From contig JAEWAY010000018.1 in the NCBI GenBank assembly GCA_023391415.1, positions 1 to 64,000 on the forward strand: a stretch of DNA of 64,000 nt, read 5' to 3'. This document shows, piece after piece, positions 33,866 to 42,780 of this stretch. The stretch comes from Bacteroidota bacterium (GTDB lineage Bacteria; Bacteroidota; Bacteroidia; Cytophagales; Cytophagaceae). A program made the position numbers and the translations under genes. Under the pieces are notes generated by a model. That model was not told where the DNA came from. It did not search any database and worked only from the letters and a program-made list of their open reading frames with translations. Within the stretch, counting starts at the first letter, position 1, and every line of letters begins with the position of its first letter.

Positions 33866-34846
33866 ATGAAAAAATTAGCATCATTTTTATTTATCGTTTT
33901 CGCGGCATGTACTATCGGTTACGGACAGATATACACCTCAGATCCCAATATCGGAACTTCATCTACCGGAAATATAGGTATAGGCACTTCCGCTCCTTCA
34001 GAGTATTTTCACATCAATCCTGTCGGTGTTTCCCCATATCTGAGAATAGAGCGAACCGGTACACCCCAGCAGCCTTATGGAGGCTATGGTATCAAAATCG
34101 GAGACGCGGGGAGTCTTTCAGCAAGTCACTATCCCGCGTGCGGCACAGGAACTTTTTTTATTAAAGGCAATAAAACCAATGGAAATACCATTTCATTCAA
34201 TTCCTCAATGATCGACTTTGGGACCGCCCCCAGCAGATGCAGTGGCGGGAGTGGCGGTACATTCAACTTTGGCGGTGGCAACGTTTGGATAAACGATAAG
34301 TTGGTTGTTTCAGCTTATAATTTCGCTGGTCCAACTGGCTTTGTACCACATACTGATTATAAATTTTCTGTGAACGGCAACTCCAATTTTACGGATAAAG
34401 TGGTGATTGGCAGTTTAAAATCATTTAGTCCGTCTCCGGATTTTAAATTATCCGTCGTCGGAGCTTCCAACTTCAACGATAAAGTGGTGATTGGCAGCTA
34501 TGCCGCGTTTACAAAAGGATTTCCGGCGTCTTGTAAGCTTTTTGTCGCCGGCGGCATAATGACGGAGAGGGTAAAGGTAGCGATCAAGTCAACAACGGAC
34601 TGGAGCGACTATGTATTTGAAAAAGACTACAAATTGATGCCGCTTAAGGACGTTGAGGCTTTTATTACAAAACACGCTCATTTGCCCAATGTCCCTTCCG
34701 CGCGGGATGTAGTGGATAACGGAGTCGACATAGCCGAAATGGACGCGAAGCTATTGGAAAAGATTGAGGAACTGACACTGTACATTATCGAACAAAACAA
34801 AAGAATCACGGAACTAGAGGCTAAGGTTAAAAGGGCGCGTCGATAA
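33866..34846 (+). CDS. Tail-fibre-domain-like surface protein
   Basis: This exported protein has about 326 residues, and the ATG at 33866 gives a signal peptide (MKKLASFLFIVFAACTIGYG). The N-terminal part contains NIGIGTSAPSEYFHINPVG, the IGT repeat seen in many Bacteroidota tail-fibre-domain proteins. A tandem repeat of about 37 residues follows (FSVNGNSNFTDKVVIGS and LSVVGASNFNDKVVIGS). The C-terminal part resembles the helical stalk next to S74/endosialidase chaperones (YKLMPLKDVEAFITKHAHLP, then a coiled coil). The serine-lysine autoprotease itself is not evident. It is 39 bases upstream of a T9SS protein gene on the same strand. Possibly a surface adhesin or fibre. Confidence 0.6.
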   Translation: MKKLASFLFIVFAACTIGYGQIYTSDPNIGTSSTGNIGIGTSAPSEYFHINPVGVSPYLRIERTGTPQQPYGGYGIKIGDAGSLSASHYPACGTGTFFIKGNKTNGNTISFNSSMIDFGTAPSRCSGGSGGTFNFGGGNVWINDKLVVSAYNFAGPTGFVPHTDYKFSVNGNSNFTDKVVIGSLKSFSPSPDFKLSVVGASNFNDKVVIGSYAAFTKGFPASCKLFVAGGIMTERVKVAIKSTTDWSDYVFEKDYKLMPLKDVEAFITKHAHLPNVPSARDVVDNGVDIAEMDAKLLEKIEELTLYIIEQNKRITELEAKVKRARR

Positions 34847-34885
34847 CAGTACATGATCAACTTCAACTTTTAAAATTAACTTAGC

Positions 34886-37624
34886 ATGAAAAATCCTATA
34901 ATATATGTAGTGTTATTGCTCATTCTGAGGCATACGGTATACAGTCAGTGCCAGAATCAGCTAAACACGGTCACTACGGATTGGCGGCATTATCCCGGAA
35001 ACGGTGGAAATAACCTCAGTAAGAATAACTGGAACTGGACCCTGAATTATCCCAATTTTTCCGTGGCCTATATCACGAGCAATAAGGACGCGGTTTCACA
35101 GAAAATAATCCCTGTTCCCATAACGTCTCCGTTTTACTCGCCACAAAACTCAACAGGCAGTAATCAGAATCTGGCGCACTTCCAGTCACTGTCGCCGGAG
35201 CAAAAAGATTTCTGGCCGGAAGACGGATGGGAACTACTGGTCAAAAACTTTGGAGAATGCCCGAACCCTCCGGATTGTTATGAAGCGACAGCGACCAATA
35301 ATCCATTTTTCGCCTTATATAACCGCTTGACCGGAACAGTGAGGGCGTTTATGCTGATAACCCAGGGGCCCAGTGACAAGAAAATGACGGGAGCGATGAT
35401 ATCTATGAAGTTTATGGATATTGGTGTAAAAAGAGCGCTCTTCGCGCAAGCCGAGCCAGCGACCAGAACTGTTCAGGACTTTGATCCCGGACTGATGCAA
35501 AGCAGCCCCAACCGATATATCAATGAAAACAATTACTGGATATATGCCGACTTTTCAATGGCTTATGACCCCTGCACCTGTTTCAATCCGGGCCTTTCGT
35601 CCTTAATACAGTTTCAGTACAGCCTTTTGTTTGAATCCGCGATACAGCTTACCGGTGACGGAAAAATCAATGAAACAGTGATGGAAAACGTTCCTGGCGG
35701 TACATCTCCCGCTTCCAATGGCTATACGGGTATCTTTGGTACAGATGTCGACCCGGCTTCCGCTGTTAAGCAAGGATTAAAAGCTTATAAAACATGGGAT
35801 GGATATAAAAACGAGGCGAATAAATTCCTGACCAATCAGAACGCTATATATAAAGCCAAGCTGGAGAAGGAATATTTTGATTCGCATCCCAATATGGTGG
35901 TCAATAATAAGCCGATCAATACGCTGGAGGAGTTGAAGGCTCTCGATAATGGTACCAAAAGCTTGATGGGAATCGACAATGATCCGAACTACGAATTGTT
36001 AAAAGGGGTAGCCAGCACGTTGCCCTATGTAGGAACAGCGATAGGTATCATAGACATGTTTGTCGCCGGTGGTACCAAAAAGCAGGAAACCCAGGCCTCC
36101 AGGGCTCCTATGTCTTTTGAGGTCCAGCTTGGTTTTAAAGGGACAATAACGTCGGATAACCCGGTCGGGGATCGTTATTTTTATACGCCGGGTTCAAATA
36201 CCAGCGCTATCCAGTGGATTCCGGATTACAACAACACGCTGGGCGTATTTAATTTGTTGGAAACTCCGGGTCTTAAGCACTATACCTATGATCCCAAAAT
36301 TGTAGGCTTCAGCGATCCTGACCGCTACTGGATTCCCTGGATCCGCCAGTTCAGACAATTCAAATTAAGAGACAATCTCAAATACGTCGTCAACCCGGCC
36401 TCAAATCTTGAGGTTGTAAGCATAGACGCGGCTTATGTCTTAGAGTTTGACGGGAAATTTAATAGAGAATTTACCCATAGCAGCAATTATTTCCACTGGA
36501 ATAATTATATAGTGGAAATGGGGGTTTATGGCGACGTGCCGTTTGAGGAACGCGTAAAAAAAGCGGGCCTGGAAATAGACTATCTTTCTGAAGGATATCC
36601 CGCGTCGGGGTATTTAAGATTGAGAACGGCGTATGTGCCGTTGACAAATTTTCATCTGCAAAACTTCGCCCTGCTGTATATTCCCAATCCGGGAACAGCG
36701 GTCACGGGATATAGTCCGGTCGTCTATATCAAGCTATATATCAAGCTACAGAGGAAGGATGTCGCGGGAGCGGAACCGGTTACAGTAATCAGGACATTTA
36801 AGATGGAGGATAACGTTATCAGAAATTCGGAGGAAATAAACCCCGTTCCCGGAAATGTGCTCATATATCAAAGGTTTACGGCCAACAATCCATATTCATG
36901 GGTAAGATTTCCCGCGAAGTTTGAGAGCTTTCCCAGGGCCGCCAACGCGGAATTTACCAATGAAAATGTGTATTTAACAGATACGGTAGTCACCAGGAGT
37001 ATACACGCGAAAGGAACAATCCTTGTGGACGATCATGTCGTCTTTCCTACGGAGATTCCTTATCCGGAATACGATAGTGAAACCGGACAACTCATATACA
37101 ACTATCATGTAGACTTATTGGCCGCGAAAAGTATCGAAATCAAGGACGTTAACATTCTTGCTCCGGGTGTGTCACTGGAAATCGGTACTTTAGCGACCAA
37201 GGACTTTTCACCGGTTGGAAACTATCTGGCTACCGACGCCGAAATCCATTCCGTCTGCAACTCCGCGGCTTATATGAATCAGACGAACGCCCGATATGCC
37301 ATGACCACCGACGAAGTGGAGTATTTTATCGCGAATAGCGACCATACGAGCGCCCCGGAGGACGCGATCAGTATCAGGCTGTCTCCTAACCCTGTATCTT
37401 CATTGGGCACTTTTACATTCGATATTCATGAATCGACCAATGTGAAACTATACATTGTTAATATTCAGGGTGAAGTCGTGCGGGAGCTAATGAAGAAAAC
37501 GAACTACCCCGCCGGAACATTCGCGATAAGTGAAAACCTGTCGGACTTAAACAGTGGCATGTACTATTATGTCATGGAAACAGATACATACAAAAAGTCC
37601 GATAAGCTGGTAATCATAAAATAG
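34886..37624 (+). CDS. Unknown large T9SS-exported protein
   Basis: This 912-residue protein has a signal peptide (1-20, ending VYSQ) and a C-terminal type A sorting domain (about 835-912, IRLSPNPVSSLGTFTFDI, ending DKLVIIK). Residues 20-200 are Trp/Tyr-rich (WNWTLNYPNF, DFWPEDGWELL). A hydrophobic glycine-rich stretch occurs near 375-395 (TLPYVGTAIGIIDMFVAGG), reminiscent of a membrane-active or pore segment in some toxins. This is an observation, not a call. No enzyme motif is visible. It follows the tail-fibre-like gene closely and ends at a terminator, so the two are probably one transcription unit. Confidence 0.65.
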   Translation: MKNPIIYVVLLLILRHTVYSQCQNQLNTVTTDWRHYPGNGGNNLSKNNWNWTLNYPNFSVAYITSNKDAVSQKIIPVPITSPFYSPQNSTGSNQNLAHFQSLSPEQKDFWPEDGWELLVKNFGECPNPPDCYEATATNNPFFALYNRLTGTVRAFMLITQGPSDKKMTGAMISMKFMDIGVKRALFAQAEPATRTVQDFDPGLMQSSPNRYINENNYWIYADFSMAYDPCTCFNPGLSSLIQFQYSLLFESAIQLTGDGKINETVMENVPGGTSPASNGYTGIFGTDVDPASAVKQGLKAYKTWDGYKNEANKFLTNQNAIYKAKLEKEYFDSHPNMVVNNKPINTLEELKALDNGTKSLMGIDNDPNYELLKGVASTLPYVGTAIGIIDMFVAGGTKKQETQASRAPMSFEVQLGFKGTITSDNPVGDRYFYTPGSNTSAIQWIPDYNNTLGVFNLLETPGLKHYTYDPKIVGFSDPDRYWIPWIRQFRQFKLRDNLKYVVNPASNLEVVSIDAAYVLEFDGKFNREFTHSSNYFHWNNYIVEMGVYGDVPFEERVKKAGLEIDYLSEGYPASGYLRLRTAYVPLTNFHLQNFALLYIPNPGTAVTGYSPVVYIKLYIKLQRKDVAGAEPVTVIRTFKMEDNVIRNSEEINPVPGNVLIYQRFTANNPYSWVRFPAKFESFPRAANAEFTNENVYLTDTVVTRSIHAKGTILVDDHVVFPTEIPYPEYDSETGQLIYNYHVDLLAAKSIEIKDVNILAPGVSLEIGTLATKDFSPVGNYLATDAEIHSVCNSAAYMNQTNARYAMTTDEVEYFIANSDHTSAPEDAISIRLSPNPVSSLGTFTFDIHESTNVKLYIVNIQGEVVRELMKKTNYPAGTFAISENLSDLNSGMYYYVMETDTYKKSDKLVIIK

Positions 37625-37716
37625 CGCGATAGTTACGTAGCTGAATCAGTTTGAATATTTTTTTCTTGGCGCTCAGAATTTTTTGATAAAAGCGCGGTAT
37701 ATTTCCATCACCAAAA

Positions 37717-37751
37717 ATAGAGGCTGCCATATGAAACAGCCTCTATGCTTT
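37717..37751 (+). terminator. Intrinsic terminator
   Basis: Arms ATAGAGGCTG and CAGCCTCTAT with a 10-base loop, followed by GCTTTTT, about 90 bases after the stop of the T9SS protein gene. Confidence 0.75.
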
Positions 37752-37827
37752 TTCTCTGAGAAAAATAATTTTAGTTGTCGCGTCAGCGTGTAGTTTTTTA
37801 TTTATACATTGTTTTACATCATTTCCC

Positions 37828-38637
37828 ATGAGAAGCGTCATAAGGGCAAAAAGTAATATTCAGTATTACAAGATCGCGTGCCGGATTATTGAAAAATACA
37901 TTCCGCCGCGGGAGCTATCGCCGGAGGATATAAACAGCCTGATAAACTATCCTCAGTTCAGATCGCTCGCGGCCTGGGCTCCCAGTATTGTATGCATCAT
38001 CGATATTACCAGCAAAAAATATGTATACGTAAGCGACAATATCCAAACGATGCTCGGATATCATCCCAACGAGTTTTATCATAGTGGTTTCATAAAAACC
38101 GTATCCCTGTTTCCGGAACATCAGCTCCATATCGTTCTGGAGCATATATTTCCCCTGATGTTTGATACCATAGATCGATACAGCAGGCTTCAGAAATCCG
38201 AAGATATAAAAATATCGTATTGTACCCTGTTCAACCATAAGGACGGAACTACACGATGGTACCTTCACCAGGTCACTGTTTTGAATTGCAGCAGATCGGG
38301 CAATCCTCAGCTTATACTAAAGCAGGTAACCGAAATTCACGATTTTAAACAAGACGATTCCATTATTATGACCATTTCCTTAAAAGATAACCGGGGGGTA
38401 TATCAGAATATCTTTAAGAAAAGATTCGATTGCGAACATATCTCCAATCCCTTATCCCCCAGAGAGCGGGAAATAATCAACCTGATGAGCCAGGGATATT
38501 CAAGCAAGGAAATCGCCGAAGCGTTATTCATAAGCGATCATACCGTCTATAAGCATAGAAAAAACATGCTTCAAAAGATGAATGTCAAACGCTCAGGAGA
38601 ATTGCTCAAAAAAGCCATAAGTATCGGAATTATTTAA
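37828..38637 (+). CDS. PAS-LuxR family transcriptional regulator
   Basis: This 269-residue cytoplasmic regulator has a PAS domain (about 50-170, SIVCIIDITSKKYVYVSDNI, LGYHPNEFYHSGF, WYLHQVTVLNCSRSG) and a C-terminal LuxR HTH. The HTH has the canonical LSPREREIINLMSQGYSSKE, AEALFISDHTVYKHRKNML and KMNVKRSGELL. This Bacteroidota type usually responds to an unidentified small signal; no ligand can be inferred. It lies after the unknown T9SS gene and just before an AT-rich island, whose left repeat begins 176 bases downstream. Confidence 0.85.
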   Translation: MRSVIRAKSNIQYYKIACRIIEKYIPPRELSPEDINSLINYPQFRSLAAWAPSIVCIIDITSKKYVYVSDNIQTMLGYHPNEFYHSGFIKTVSLFPEHQLHIVLEHIFPLMFDTIDRYSRLQKSEDIKISYCTLFNHKDGTTRWYLHQVTVLNCSRSGNPQLILKQVTEIHDFKQDDSIIMTISLKDNRGVYQNIFKKRFDCEHISNPLSPREREIINLMSQGYSSKEIAEALFISDHTVYKHRKNMLQKMNVKRSGELLKKAISIGII

Positions 38638-38638
38638 G

Positions 38639-38824
38639 ATGGATGTATTGGCAGAAAAAACCGGTAATTCTGTTAATGAGAAGATTGAAAATTTTCTTCT
38701 TACTTATTTTCCTGCGAAATACATTAAGCCGGTCGAAATACTATCCCAAATTGAATTTTACCTATTGTTTCATCCCTACGGAAAAACCTCCGATCGCTCG
38801 CTTTTAGCGAGTGATGATTATTAA
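38639..38824 (+). CDS. Short ORF, possibly a truncated paralog fragment
   Basis: This 61-residue frame starts one base after the LuxR stop, so it could be translationally coupled. Its sequence (KIENFLLTYFPAKYIKPVE, then ILSQIEFYLL) weakly resembles the N-terminal segment of the preceding regulator (CRIIEKYIPPRELSPEDINS). Its last codons run into the repeat starting at 38813. It may be the remnant of a second regulator gene cut by the repeat insertion. Not certain to be translated. Confidence 0.3.
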   Translation: MDVLAEKTGNSVNEKIENFLLTYFPAKYIKPVEILSQIEFYLLFHPYGKTSDRSLLASDDY

Positions 38825-38916
38825 TAAGGCCTCCGGCTGTTGTTTGCTGTTAGTGGAAGGGTTGGCCGGCGGCTACAGGGATAGTAATCGCGCGGGGAAC
38901 CCGGGCGATTGGGGAG
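38813..38916. repeat. 104-bp dispersed/direct repeat, copy 1
   Basis: Aligns without gaps to 39036-39139, with about a dozen mismatches by eye. Shared blocks include TAAGGCCTCC, TTGTTTGCTGT, GGTTGGCCGG, ACAGGGATAGT and ATCGCGCGGGGAAC, then CGGGCGATTGGGGAG. Copy 1 is followed immediately by a long hairpin. Confidence 0.85.
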
Positions 38917-38959
38917 GCAAAAAGTTACAAATACAGGTGGGTATTTGTAACTTTTTGCC
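38916..38959. terminator. Long perfect hairpin next to repeat copy 1
   Basis: Inverted repeat of 19 bases (GGCAAAAAGTTACAAATAC / GTATTTGTAACTTTTTGCC) with a 6-base loop, followed by TTTTAT. It can act as a bidirectional terminator. It touches the end of the 104-bp repeat and is missing after copy 2. Confidence 0.65.
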
Positions 38960-39035
38960 TTTTATATCCTGTAAGTCACCCGAAACTATAAATGCCTTTA
39001 CATAAGTTGCTTTCTGTCGTTCCGCCCTGCGGAAT

Positions 39036-39139
39036 GATGAGTATTGCTAAGGCCTCCTGCCGTTGTTTGCTGTCAGTGGAATGGTTGGCCGGAGGCCACA
39101 GGGATAGTGATCGCGCGGGGAACTCGGGCGATTGGGGAG
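39036..39139. repeat. 104-bp dispersed/direct repeat, copy 2
   Basis: Second copy of the element at 38813-38916, same orientation, starting 223 bases later. The surrounding 39140-39289 is A/T-rich with no gene visible. Confidence 0.85.
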
Positions 39140-39289
39140 AATATTGACTAACAAATTAATAATGTGGTAAAAAATACTCTGATATTCTCCTTGTAAATTA
39201 TGGATTCTAAAAATCGCTCCTTTCTTTTCCTTTCTTTTTCTAATTTTAGCTCTGCATTGACAATTCATAATATAAATCTCTATGTTTAG

Positions 39290-39412
39290 CAGATTGAGCA
39301 TGGTGAACAGAAGGTGAAGCCTGAACAGGTAATTGATTTAGTCAAAGACGAGCCACAGGCAGGTGAAGCATTAAAAACAGCATTGAAAGAGATAAAGAAA
39401 GATGAGCATTAA
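39290..39412 (+). pseudogene. 5'-truncated gene remnant overlapping the start of hsdM
   Basis: An open frame of 40 codons follows a TAG with no ATG. It reads EQKVKPEQVIDLVKDEPQAG, then EALKTALKEIKKDEH, which is coding-like and helical and ends 11 bases inside hsdM (GATGAGCATTAA). It looks like the C-terminal end of a gene that was upstream of and coupled to hsdM, whose 5' part has been lost at the island junction. A GTG at 39314 could still start a 32-residue peptide. Confidence 0.55.
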
Positions 39413-41471
39413 TATCCTCAAATACGAATCAGACGTTTGGCGCACAGCCGATTTATTGATTGGTGCAGGAATCAAACAGAGTGATTTCCCAAAATACATG
39501 ATGCCCTATTTCGCACTTCTTATGGTGGAAAGTAGGTTAATCAGGGAAGCAAAAAGGTTGGAAGAGGAAATAGGCAAAGACAATATGGATGATTTCGTAG
39601 AGATGTTCCAGCTCGAAGGATTGGGATATAACGACTACCTCATCCGACAGGGCAAAACGCTCAAAGACATTTGCAAAAATGACAAGAACTACGATAGCGA
39701 TTTTCAACTTTACTTAGAGGCTTTTGACGCTGAAACCCGCTATCTATTAGGTGTGAATAAGGGGCCAGAAGAAGAAAAGTTCCTCGACATTTCAGGGGTA
39801 AGCGGTCAGCTTAAAAAGAAGCGTATCTTGTTTGAAACGCTAAAGGCGTGGAGTGAAATTGATCTTACCCCATTCAACAACTCTGAAATCACCACCCTTG
39901 AAGAACACATCAAACGCAAGTGGGCTGATATTTCAGCAGAAACCGCAGGGGAACAGTACACTCCTGACGACATCATTTCGCTGATATCCGAACTCATTGC
40001 TTCCAAGATTGAAGACAATGGCAAGTTCCTTACCATCTATGACCCCACCTGCGGAGGAGGCAACTTGCTCTTTGGTGTAGAAGATAAGATTAAAGAGAAA
40101 ACCTCTCGTCCAACAGCAACATATGGTCAAGAATGGAGCGATAGCCTTTATGCCTTGGCGAAGATTGAAAGTCGGTTCAGAGTCGATTCCAAAATTGAGT
40201 ATGGTAATACACTTACAGAAAGAAAATTTGATGATAAAGGATTTGATATAATTGTTGCCAATCCCCCTTATGGCGTGGACTGGAAAGGATTTCAAAAAGA
40301 CATTCAGAACGATCAAACAGAACGATTTGTAGCATTGCCATCGATTTCAGATGGTCAGTTTTTGTTTACCCAGCATATTGTTTCGTATCTAGGAGATAAA
40401 GGTTTTGCTGTTGTCGTTCACAATGGCTCTACTTTGTTTAGTGGTGATGCAGGTAGCGGTGAAAGTACCATCCGCAAGCACTTCTTTGATAATGATTGGG
40501 TGGAAGCCATCATTCAAATGCCAACAGATGAATTTTTCAACACGGGCATTTACACTTACCTATGGGTATTCAACAAGAACAAGCCAACCGACCGCAAAGA
40601 CAAAGTAATCCTTATCAATGCCAGTGAGCTTTACGAGCCACTAAAAAAAAGCAAGGGTAAAAAGCGCAAGCAGATGAATCCCGACAACAGGGCTGAGATT
40701 GTAAAAGCCTTCACCGAGTTTCAGAACAATGCTTTTTGCAAAGTCTTCGACAAATGGTATTTCTATTACAACCGCCAAAGCATCCTACTTACCAATGTAG
40801 ATGTAAACGGTAAATTCCTTGAAATGCCCATGAAGGAAAACCGAGCTGGTGAAATGGTAGAAGAAAAATCCATCAAACTCAATCCTGTAAAGATTACCGT
40901 AAAGGATGATGCAGGTATTACCACCATCGACAATTTTGAAATCACCGACTTTGATAAAGCCAAATACAAGTCATTAGAGGTAAGATTCAATGAGGAGGTA
41001 AAACCCAATATTGCAGCCCTGGACTACAAAGAGCGGCAACTCAAAGTAGTGACCAAGAAAGCCACCTACTGGTATGATGAAGACAAAGAAACCATCATAG
41101 AAGAAACAGGAGGCAAACAAACCGAATTAGGTTGCGGCAAAATCGTAATTAAAGCCGCTTACAAGAAACCCACCAAAACCAAAGGAGCTTGCATAGCCAT
41201 TACGGTAGAGCTGACCAAAGACCTGCAAAAGGATTATGAAATTATCCCTTACTCACCGGATGAAGCGGAAAACCAGCAATGGATTGCCGATTTCATGGCC
41301 AAGTATGTAACCAAACCTTTTGAGTATGTGGACAATGTGATTGGGGTGGAAATCAACTTCAATAAGGTGTTCTACATACCGGAGAAATTAAGAGAAGTAA
41401 GCAAAATCAGCACTGATTTGACAGGATTAGAAAATGAGTTGGCAACCCTTGAAAATGAATTAAGCCTATAA
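39402..41471 (+). CDS. hsdM: Type I restriction-modification system, methyltransferase subunit HsdM
   Basis: This 689-residue N6-adenine methyltransferase modifies the recognition sequence as part of the M2S or R2M2S complex. After an N-terminal helical region (1-165), the SAM site is YDPTCGGGNLLFG. The catalytic motif is NPPYGVDW (Asn287), and FLFTQHIVSYLGDKG and WVEAIIQMPTDEFFNTGIYTYLW complete the N6_Mtase fold. The C-terminus has a charged extension. It lies one base before hsdS. It uses different codons and is more A/T-rich than flanking chromosomal genes. Confidence 0.95.
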   Translation: MSINILKYESDVWRTADLLIGAGIKQSDFPKYMMPYFALLMVESRLIREAKRLEEEIGKDNMDDFVEMFQLEGLGYNDYLIRQGKTLKDICKNDKNYDSDFQLYLEAFDAETRYLLGVNKGPEEEKFLDISGVSGQLKKKRILFETLKAWSEIDLTPFNNSEITTLEEHIKRKWADISAETAGEQYTPDDIISLISELIASKIEDNGKFLTIYDPTCGGGNLLFGVEDKIKEKTSRPTATYGQEWSDSLYALAKIESRFRVDSKIEYGNTLTERKFDDKGFDIIVANPPYGVDWKGFQKDIQNDQTERFVALPSISDGQFLFTQHIVSYLGDKGFAVVVHNGSTLFSGDAGSGESTIRKHFFDNDWVEAIIQMPTDEFFNTGIYTYLWVFNKNKPTDRKDKVILINASELYEPLKKSKGKKRKQMNPDNRAEIVKAFTEFQNNAFCKVFDKWYFYYNRQSILLTNVDVNGKFLEMPMKENRAGEMVEEKSIKLNPVKITVKDDAGITTIDNFEITDFDKAKYKSLEVRFNEEVKPNIAALDYKERQLKVVTKKATYWYDEDKETIIEETGGKQTELGCGKIVIKAAYKKPTKTKGACIAITVELTKDLQKDYEIIPYSPDEAENQQWIADFMAKYVTKPFEYVDNVIGVEINFNKVFYIPEKLREVSKISTDLTGLENELATLENELSL

Positions 41472-41472
41472 T

Positions 41473-42780
41473 ATGAGGTCTTACGATAAATATAAAGATT
41501 CAGAAATTTTTTGGCTCCCAGCTATTCCAGATCATTGGTCAATAGACCGTATAAAAGATGTTGCTGAAACTCAGTCTGGAACCACTCCAACAAGTAGTAA
41601 CCGTCTTTATTATGAAGGCGGGGAATATAATTGGATTCGGACTACAGACCTTAATGACGGTGAACTATTTGAAGTAGAGTATAAAGTAACTGATTTGGCG
41701 TTGAAAGAATGTAGACTGAAATTCCTTCCAGTTGATACTTTATTAGTTGCCATGTATGGAGGTTTTGGAACCATTGGGAAAAATTCAATTCTAAAAAAAG
41801 AATCAACAATTAACCAATCCGTTTGCGCAATTCTCCCTACTCGCCATTTCAATCCCAATTATGTTTTGTATTTTCTCAAGTATTTCAGAAATGACTGGAA
41901 ACTATTTGCTGACGGTACGAGAAAAGACCCCAATATTAATCAGGATGCAGTGCGCAACTTGTTCTTTATAAATCCTCCTTTAGAAGAACAAACCGCAATC
42001 GCTGAATACCTCGACACCAAAACCCAAGCCATTGATAAGAAAGTAAGCCTATTGGAAAAGAAGATAGGCTACTATCAGGAATTGCGTAAAAGCCTGATTA
42101 ATGAAACGGTTACTAAGGGGCTGGATAAGAATGTAAAGCTCAAAGACAGTGGTATTGATTGGATTGGACAGATACCGGAGCATTGGGAGGTGAAGCGGTT
42201 GAAGGATATTGCTGCAATGATTGGTAGTGGAACAACCCCTACATCATCAATTAGAAGTTATTACGAAAATGGAAATGTAAACTGGTTAAATACAGGTGAT
42301 TTAAATGATGGGTATATAACTCAAACAAAATACAAAATCACTGAAGAGGCATTAGAAGCGTATCCCAATATGAAACTTTTCAAAAAGGGAACTTTGGTTT
42401 TTGCATTATACGGGGCTACTATCGGCAAACTTGGGCTATTAGAAATTGAGACAACATCAAATCAAGCATGTTGTTGCATGAGTTTTCCTAAGAGTAAGAT
42501 TGACCCAAGATATATTTTCTATTGGTTTTTAATCAATAAGGAAAACATTATCAGTTTGAGTGTCGGAGGTACACAACCCAATGTTAGTCAAGGGATTCTT
42601 TGTTTTTTGAAAATGACAGTTCCCCCACTCCTAGAACAAGTCCAAATAGCCGATTACTTGACGGAGAAAACCTCCAAAATTGAACAAATCATCACAAACA
42701 TTCAAACCCAGATAACCACACTCAAAGAGCTTCGCAAAACGCTCATCAATGATGTGGTAACGGGCAAAATCAAGGTCTGA
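41473..42780 (+). CDS. hsdS: Type I restriction-modification system, specificity subunit HsdS
   Basis: This 435-residue protein has two target-recognition halves: residues about 1-195 (WLPAIPDHWSIDRIKDVA, SGTTPTSSNRLYYEGG) and about 215-420 (WIGQIPEHWEVKRLKDIA, SGTTPTSSIRSYYENG). Each ends in a conserved helical spacer (EEQTAIAEYLDTKTQAID and LEQVQIADYLTEKTSKIE). The two halves of this gene are themselves similar at their starts, so internal recombination could change specificity. The stop codon sits inside the left inverted repeat of the inserted GxxExxY unit. Confidence 0.93.
   Translation: MRSYDKYKDSEIFWLPAIPDHWSIDRIKDVAETQSGTTPTSSNRLYYEGGEYNWIRTTDLNDGELFEVEYKVTDLALKECRLKFLPVDTLLVAMYGGFGTIGKNSILKKESTINQSVCAILPTRHFNPNYVLYFLKYFRNDWKLFADGTRKDPNINQDAVRNLFFINPPLEEQTAIAEYLDTKTQAIDKKVSLLEKKIGYYQELRKSLINETVTKGLDKNVKLKDSGIDWIGQIPEHWEVKRLKDIAAMIGSGTTPTSSIRSYYENGNVNWLNTGDLNDGYITQTKYKITEEALEAYPNMKLFKKGTLVFALYGATIGKLGLLEIETTSNQACCCMSFPKSKIDPRYIFYWFLINKENIISLSVGGTQPNVSQGILCFLKMTVPPLLEQVQIADYLTEKTSKIEQIITNIQTQITTLKELRKTLINDVVTGKIKV

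Noticed and set aside
33866..34846. Prophage tail-fibre gene
   Set aside because: It has a Sec signal peptide and stands alone without other phage genes. This group is common as ordinary exported proteins in Bacteroidota.
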